Source of the DNA: Cryptomeria japonica
Taxonomy: Eukaryota > Streptophyta > Pinopsida > Cupressales > Cupressaceae
Length of the DNA stretch: 64,000 nt
Direction: 5' to 3'
Assembly: GCF_030272615.1 (NCBI RefSeq)
Contig: NC_081408.1
Span: forward strand, 341,519,793 to 341,583,792
The position numbers and the translations under genes are program-made. A model generated the notes under the pieces. The model saw only the letters and a program-made list of their open reading frames with translations. It was not told where the DNA came from and did not search any database. This document shows positions 58,305 through 64,000 of the stretch, piece by piece. Every line of letters starts with the position of its first letter. Within the stretch, counting starts at the first letter, position 1.

Positions 58305-59868
58305 TAGTTGTTTCCGATGAAATGTGAGCCTGAGGCATGTTTGAAAAAACTTTTCAACTTGCTTTCCAAGTTTGTAGTTGTTCATTCTATTTGGGTAAGT
58401 CGGGTAGCCCATCAACTCACCCCAACAAAATGGCACCATAATTGTGACAAGGGTTTCTGGGTTGAGAATATTTTGAAGACTTTTCTAGTGGTTACAACCA
58501 ATAATAAAATTTGTGTCATGGAGGCCCATATACTTCAATGGTTTCCTCATTATTGTGAGGTTGTGACTCTACCAACGACAAAAAAAAACTTCACGTTCCA
58601 TAAACACATATCATGCATAAACGGTTGTAACCAATCATGGATAGCAAGAATAAATGCATATACCCTAGGGATATTTTAGCAAATGTAACATACAAAATTC
58701 AAACCCTAGATGTTATGAGAGGACACTTGTCTAGGAATATCATGATGATGAATCAACATGTTGTTCATACAATCCAACACATAAGAAGAATTTACCTTCA
58801 AATGTGCATGCAATCATACTTGAAAAGAGATCAAAGATGGATGCTCTTTTTGAGTTCGAAAAGGAGTGTGAAGAAAGAAGCAAGGCTCTACAATCACAAA
58901 ACACATAAAAAAAAATCTACATCTCTTATTGTCCCACTTGATCTCGGTATATGCAAATTATCCTTTTTTTTTACAATTATAAAAGGAAAAAGAAGAGATA
59001 TTCAATCTAAAAATTGACACCAAGGTTTGATGGGTATGATCATTTGGAGGAAGATGCACATGTTGGAATATTTCTAGAATTCATGAAGTATGAGTTTGAC
59101 AATGAAGATGCATGGATGAGATTATTTATTAGGTCATTGGATGGAAAGGAAACAAATTGATATCAAAGTTTTCCCAAGAATTATTTTGCTTTCTCGAATC
59201 AAATTGTGACTATATTTGATGAGAAATGTTATTAGCATTTGAGCCTTTCTTCTCTACATAAAGAATTGGAAAACATCATATGGCAAGTGGAAGAGGTTAC
59301 TATGGAGTTCAACCACAACTTTTTTATTTCCATTTTCAAGATCCCAGAAAATTGTATACCTAACACGCATGCCTATATTGACATATTTCTTGGATCATAT
59401 GATGTTTATCTAGGTTCTTGTTCAATATGGTATAATTTCATTTGGTAAACATGCAACAGGCATATAGGTCCCTTGATTCCATTGATGGTCTAAAGAGGGA
59501 TATGATTGCAAGTTATTTATCCTGATCAAGAATACATGTTGTTTATGGTGAACTTATTTTTTAAGACAATAATTGTATGGAGGTATCATCAAGTGGAACA
59601 AAAATATCAAGTGATAATTTTGTTTGCAAGTCGGTAAGAGAAGGTTCTAGTGCATTATATGGCAACAATATAGATGAAGATGGAAATTTGTGCACCTAAA
59701 TTCAATTAGATCAATAATCTATGGGTGTTATAATGAAGAGATTGATCATGACAACTAGTAAATGGATGAGGAGAATGACCTTGTTGCTTTTTGCAACAAT
59801 ATGGATAGTGAAGACGATGTACATGAAAATGATTTATCAAATTAATTGACCCAAGCAGTTTATTATGT
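58305..59868 (+). pseudogene. Degenerate Ty3/gypsy gag relic, second family
   Basis: Fragments in several frames read as a gypsy Gag. From about 59100: DAWMRLFIRSLDGKE, then FPKNYFAFSNQIVTIFDEK, SLSSLHKELENIIWQVEEV, EFNHNFFISIFKIPE and NTHAYIDIFLGSYD. Upstream pieces (58308-59017) are open but less certain; 58637-59017 keeps MNQHVVHTIQHIRRIYLQM and LKRDQRWMLFLSSKRS. Stops and shifts are frequent. The relic is cut at 59868 by the LTR of the next copia element. No protease or RT part is visible. Confidence 0.65.
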
Positions 59869-59954
59869 TGTTAAATATGGATCAAAGAATAATGACGGTG
59901 ATTCTGGAAGACTAATTGTCGTGAGTTATTGAACGTCTCCATCATTGAATCCGG

Positions 59955-59962
59955 TTTAAATA
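59955..59962 (-). promoter_or_regulatory. TATA-like box in the copia-5 LTR
   Basis: The sense strand reads TATTTAAA, 11 bases after the big inverted repeat and about 200 bases from the LTR start. Confidence 0.55.
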
Positions 59963-59972
59963 CAAGAGGAAA

Positions 59973-60042
59973 GGTTGCCTACGTAGGGACATGTCCATAC
60001 GTGGCAGTTGCCATGTATGGACATGTCCCTACGGAGGCAACC
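59973..60042. repeat. 34-bp near-perfect inverted repeat (2-bp loop) in the LTR
   Basis: Arm 59973-60006 (GGTTGCCTACGTAGGGACAT...) pairs with 60009-60042, with two mismatches in 34. Each arm also contains the palindrome GGACATGTCC. It sits directly upstream of the TATA-like box in the element's sense. Confidence 0.95.
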
Positions 60043-60161
60043 GTTCATAACAATTAGTTTGTTTATGTTTAATTTCCAAACTGTATGCTCTGTTAATATA
60101 TCACTCTCCAGATAATAACTGATTTACCATTAGTTAGATTCATGAGGGCTATATCTTAACA

Positions 60162-60560
60162 CTCCCTGTTAGTAGGAGTGGATCTAAGTAATTTTCTTGG
60201 GAGCATATTCTGTCATGACTTCCGACACAATTTGGGACAACATTTAATATAGTCTTGTCATGACAATAAACTCAATATCATGATATCCAGCTCAGTCCGG
60301 GACAATCACTTAAGAAGTCAATCATGAGATGATCACATACTTTAGGATCAAGATATTCGGCACAGTCCGGGACAACAACTTAATGTAGTCAATCTTGACA
60401 CTTGGTCGACTATTGTCAAGATCGTCACCTTGAAATAGTAACCTTAAACATAAGAAGATCGTCATCTTCTTGAACACAGTTAGAATATTGCAATATACAT
60501 TTTATTTATTTATTCATGAACAAATTACACATGGTAGGAATTTCATCCTAATAATCTCAA
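60162..60560 (-). other. 3' untranslated region of copia-5 with three 65-70-bp repeats
   Basis: On the plus strand, GACTTCCGACACA..GGGACAAC (60217), GATATCCAGCTCAGTCCGGG (60282) and GATATTCGGCACAGTCCGGG (60352) begin similar units, each followed by ACTTAA or ATTTAA and AGTC. Confidence 0.8.
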
Positions 60561-63500
60561 TTATAATCTAGTCATACCAAGTTTACTTCTGAAGTATTCT
60601 ATCTTCAATCTTGCAAGTGGTTTGGTGAAGATATCAGCATTTTGTTCTTCAGCACTGATGTACACTAGTTTTATGACGTTTCGATCTACCATATCTCTTA
60701 TGTAGTGATAAGGGATCTCAATATGTTTGGATCGATTGTGAAAAACTGGATTTACTAAGAGCTTGATACAGCTCTGATTATCACAGTGAATTATTGTTGA
60801 ATTTAGAGTTTTTCCAAATAATCCAAATAATAACTTTCTTAGCCATACCGCTTCACAAGCTCCCATGGAGGCTGCCATATATTCTGCTTCGGTGGAGCTT
60901 TGTGCAACTGCTGACTATTTTCTACTGAACCAAGATATCATAGCAGAACCAAGACTGAAGCAACACCCTGTAGTACTTTTACAGTCAGTGGTACTTCCGA
61001 CCAAATCAGAATTAGAATATCCTTCAAGTTGAATCTCAACATTTTCATACTTTAAGCCAAGTCTGATTGTGCCTTGTAAATATCTTAGAATGTGTTTAGC
61101 AGCCATTAGATGTATCTTCTTAGGTTCACACATGAAGTGACTTAATACATTTGTAGCATAGCAGATATCAAGACGAGTATTTACCAAATACATGAGTGAA
61201 CCGACGATTTGTCTGTAGAGTGTGGGATCTGTAGGTTCTGAATCTTCTACCTCAATTTTCAGCTTGTGCAAATTAGTTTCCATTGGTGTAGCTAATGGCT
61301 TACACTCCATCATCCCAAATCTAGTTAGAATATCTATGGTGTACTTTCCTTGATTTAGGAAGATGTAGTTTTTCTTCTGCCATACTTCTAATCCCAAAAA
61401 ATAATGTAGAAGCCCTAGATCCTTCATATCGAATTCTGCTGCCAGATCTTGCTTACATTTCTCAATGAGATTATCCTCTCCTGTTATCAAAAGATCATCC
61501 ACGTAAAGGACCAATATAATCATATTGCCATTTGAAGCCTTGAAGTAGATGTTGGGATCTGCTAGGTTCTTGGAGTACCCTAGTTTGGAGAGATAGTTGT
61601 CTATCCTTGCATTCCAGGCCCTAGGTGCTTGTTTTAACCCAGAGAGAGCTTTCTTTAGTTTACAAACATAGCAATTTTTATCACGTATGGTGAATCCTTC
61701 TGGTTTTTCTATATGTACTTCTTCTTCAATTGAACCATTTAGGAAGGTAGTCTTTACGTCCATTTGGTGAATTTTCCATCCTTTGGATGCTGCAATTGCA
61801 ATGATTGTTCTTACTGACATATACCAGGCAACTGGGGCAAATGTCTCTTCATAATCAATTCCTGCTTTCTGAGAGAATCCCCTGGCCACAAAGCGAGCTT
61901 TATGTTTTTCAATGCTGCCATTAGATGCATATTTGATCTTGAATAACCACTTGGATGAGACAACTGATTTATCTTTTGGTCTAGGCACTATATCCCAAAC
62001 ATCATTCTTTAGTATAGATTGATATTCTTCAACCATAGCATCTTTCCAAGCTTGTTTTGATAAGGCTTCTCTGACATTTGTTGGTTCAGAATTTGTGAGT
62101 TCGGTTAGAAGTGCAGCATAACATTTTAGAGTTCTTGTTCTCTTATTTTCTTTGGAAATTTCATTTGGTTCTACATTATTCTCTTCAATCATTTTCCTTG
62201 CCCATAGAAGTCTTTTCTTGTTATTGAGTGTTTCAATATTTTCATCAACAAGAGTTTTAGAAGCTCTTATGATGTCCTCCCTCTCAGTGTCTGAAGGTTT
62301 GGAATTTTCTATGATATTCTCCATCTCAATCTCAGTTTTGTGATCTTCTTCTTCTTTAGTAATGTTATCATCCTCAGGTTCTTTGAGTGTAGTGTTTTCT
62401 TCAAACTTCACATCTCTACTTATCTCAACAGATTTTTTCCCTGGAATGTAAATGTGATATCCTTTAGTATTTTCACTATAGCCAATGAAGATACCTCTTT
62501 TTCCGGATGGTTCTAGTTTTGTCCTCTTTTCTTTAGGAACATGTATATATACGGGACAGCCAAATATCCTTAAATGACTTAAGTCTGGTTTGTTCCCTGT
62601 AAAAGCTTCTTCAGGAGTTATGTTTTCTAGAACTGAGTGCGGACATCTGTTTTGAATGTAGACTATTGTATTTGAAGCTTCTACCCAGAATGAAGTGTGT
62701 AAGTTTTGGTCATGCATCATGGCTTTTGTTGCTTCAATTATGGTTCTGTTCTTTCTTTCTGCTAATCCATTCTGTTGTGGATTATATGGTACAGTTTACT
62801 CCCTCTTAATCCCAACATAATTACAAAAGTCTTTGAAGTTGTCAGATGTATATTCTCCCCCATTGTCGGATCTTAACACCTTAATTTTCTTCCCTGACTG
62901 TTTTCTACTAGTGCCTTGAATTCTTTGAACTTAGATAGTACTTCATTTGAGTCTATGCACCTTAGAAAATATATCCATGTTTTTCGAGAGTAGTCGTCAA
63001 CAAAGATTATGTAGTATAAGGATTCAGTTAGGGATGGTGTTGACATGGGACCGCATAGGTCTGAGTGAATTAGTTCTAAAATAACTTTTGATTTGTGCTC
63101 GCTTGAGGGAAAAGAAACTTTCATATTCTTTCCCAAGGCACATCCTTTGCAAATGCCTGTGTGTTCAGATTTTAGTTGGGACAGTCCTGAAGTAATCTTC
63201 TTTATGTTGGATAGAGCACTATATCTTAGGTGTCCTAATCTTTTGTGCCATAATTCATTATTATTTGAAACTTCAAGATTTAGTGCTTCCTTTTGATCAC
63301 TGCATAGTTTGTATAGGCTACCATCTCTTGAACCTACTGTTATGGCATTTTTTATATTTGTATTTTTAGGCCAGAGTAGAACTTTATCTTCATTGAAGGT
63401 AACCCGATATCCTTGATCAGCTAGGCCTGAGATTGAGACTAGATTTCTTTTTATTCCAGGTACAAACAGAACATCCTTTAATTGTAGAGATACTCCATTT

Positions 63501-64000
63501 CTTAGTCTGATAGTACAGGTCCCAATTCCTTTCACAGGATATGTGGAGTTATCTCCAATAGTAACCTCTTCACTTGAGTGCCTGTTAAGTGTTTCAAATT
63601 GATTTTTGAATCCAGTTATATGCCTTGATGCTCCATTGTCTACGATCCAAGTGTTTTTATTTGTATTTATTTCGCTTGATAGGGCTAAGAAGAAAAGTGA
63701 TTTTTCTCCTTTGACTTCGGCTAGACTAGCTTGTGTTTTCTTCCTTTCTGGACAATTCCTGTGAGTGTGCCCATATTTGTCGCATTTGTAACACTGAATT
63801 TTAGACATATCTCTTTTCTGATGGTTTTTATTTCCTCTCTTTTGTTTGGAGAACTTTTTCTTTTTGTTGAAGGTATTTGTATTAAGTGCTTGGATTTCCC
63901 CTTCTTTATTTGTCCCTAATCCTCTTGAGATTAGTCAAGATTCCTCTTGAATGCACTCATTCTTAAGTTGTTCAAATTTGGGTAAGGGGGGTGTTCTGCT
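60561..64000 (-). pseudogene. copia-5 gag (3' end)-pol: protease, integrase, RT, RNase H; three stops, one frameshift
   Basis: From the window edge the frame is late gag, with TGA at 63935-63937, then knuckle CYKCDKYGHTHRNC (63793-63752, complete CCHC). The protease site is DNGAS (Asp codon at 63640). The integrase zinc region (HKRLGHL..CKGCALGK) is near 63250-63140, with catalytic parts HSDLCGP (about 63065), RSDNGGEY (about 62870) and PQQNGL (about 62780). A one-base shift lies near 62910 and TAA at 62796-62798. RT runs from about 62080 with YVDD at 61494-61505. RNase H (SNSDLVGS, EAEY, HCDNQS, ADIFTKPLA) is interrupted by TAG 60912-60914 and ends at 60561. Gag and pol form one reading frame, as is usual in copia. 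All RT and integrase catalytic motifs are kept. Confidence 0.93.

Larger units (their letters stand above)
59869..60161 (-). repeat. 3' LTR of copia-5 (293 bp)
   Basis: In the sense direction it begins TGTTAAGATAT after a short purine tract (AACAGGGAG) and ends ATATTTAACA. The two ends form an inverted repeat. The partner LTR is outside the window, so the ends rest on TG..CA, the purine tract and the flank change. Confidence 0.75.
59869..64000 (-). mobile_element. copia-5: Ty1/copia element, 3' part, running off the right window edge
   Basis: In the sense direction the end of gag, protease, integrase, RT and RNase H occupy 64000-60561, followed by a 3' region and a 293-bp 3' LTR (59869-60161). 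The 5' LTR, PBS and most of gag lie beyond the window. Decay is light: two frameshift or indel-type lesions at most and three stops. The left flank TATGT (59864-59868) would be the target duplication. Confidence 0.9.

Noticed and set aside
58308-59017. Two overlapping open frames as a host gene
   Set aside because: They are in different frames, and the region leads into a recognisable broken gypsy gag; treated as part of that relic.

Overview
This is plant nuclear DNA made almost entirely of LTR retrotransposons, nested in one another and mostly decayed. I infer a seed plant with a large repeat-rich genome, most likely a gymnosperm. The grounds are the density of old, nested Ty1/copia and Ty3/gypsy elements, the AT-rich gene-poor spacer, and an unfamiliar retroelement protein that resembles, as far as I recall, unnamed predicted proteins of conifers. 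No complete host gene, tRNA, rRNA or CRISPR array was found.

Layout. 1-4706: a decayed Tork/Tnt1-like copia element (copia-1; its 5' LTR is cut by the window edge) inserted in the reverse transcriptase of a second, SIRE-like copia element (copia-2, 4707-7604, 3' half and 3' LTR). 7605-9660: AT-rich spacer. 9661-11244: relic of a third copia gag-protease-integrase, cut by the 5' LTR of another element. 11245-16113: 5' LTR, four-knuckle gag and a large unknown ORF ('ORF2'), with no pol and no 3' LTR. 16114-17420: unrecognised degenerate coding-like stretch and a promoter-like stretch. 17421-29830: AT-rich DNA with tandem repeats, the first copy of a large direct duplication, and a small exon-like fragment. 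29837-38760 (minus): a structurally complete element with two LTRs, PBS, polypurine tract and a 6-bp target duplication. It carries gag plus ORF2 and no protease, integrase, RT or RNase H. A gypsy solo LTR (32974-34211) sits inside its ORF2. 39465-42860: second copy of the duplication. 43448-47480: antisense gypsy gag relic. 49259-57073 (minus): a young, complete gypsy-type element with an intact 1036-aa Gag/protease-like ORF and no RT; its LTRs match the solo LTR. 58305-59868: another gypsy gag relic, into which a fifth copia element (59869 to beyond 64000, minus) is inserted.

How the parts relate. Two groups of non-autonomous elements stand out. (1) The gag+ORF2 family (11.2-16.1 kb and 29.8-38.8 kb) shares its LTR 3'-end motifs, PBS type and purine-rich 3' region with the RT-bearing SIRE-like copia-2, so SIRE-like pol is the natural candidate to mobilise it. 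(2) The gag-only gypsy family would need pol supplied from elsewhere. ORF2, about 1,090 codons where pol should be, is the most novel feature here. It is seen twice, with its domain order and the roughly 440-bp gag-ORF2 spacer conserved. Of the 18 inactivating stop codons I located, ten are TAG, as expected if CAG and TGG codons were lost by C-to-T decay of methylated DNA.
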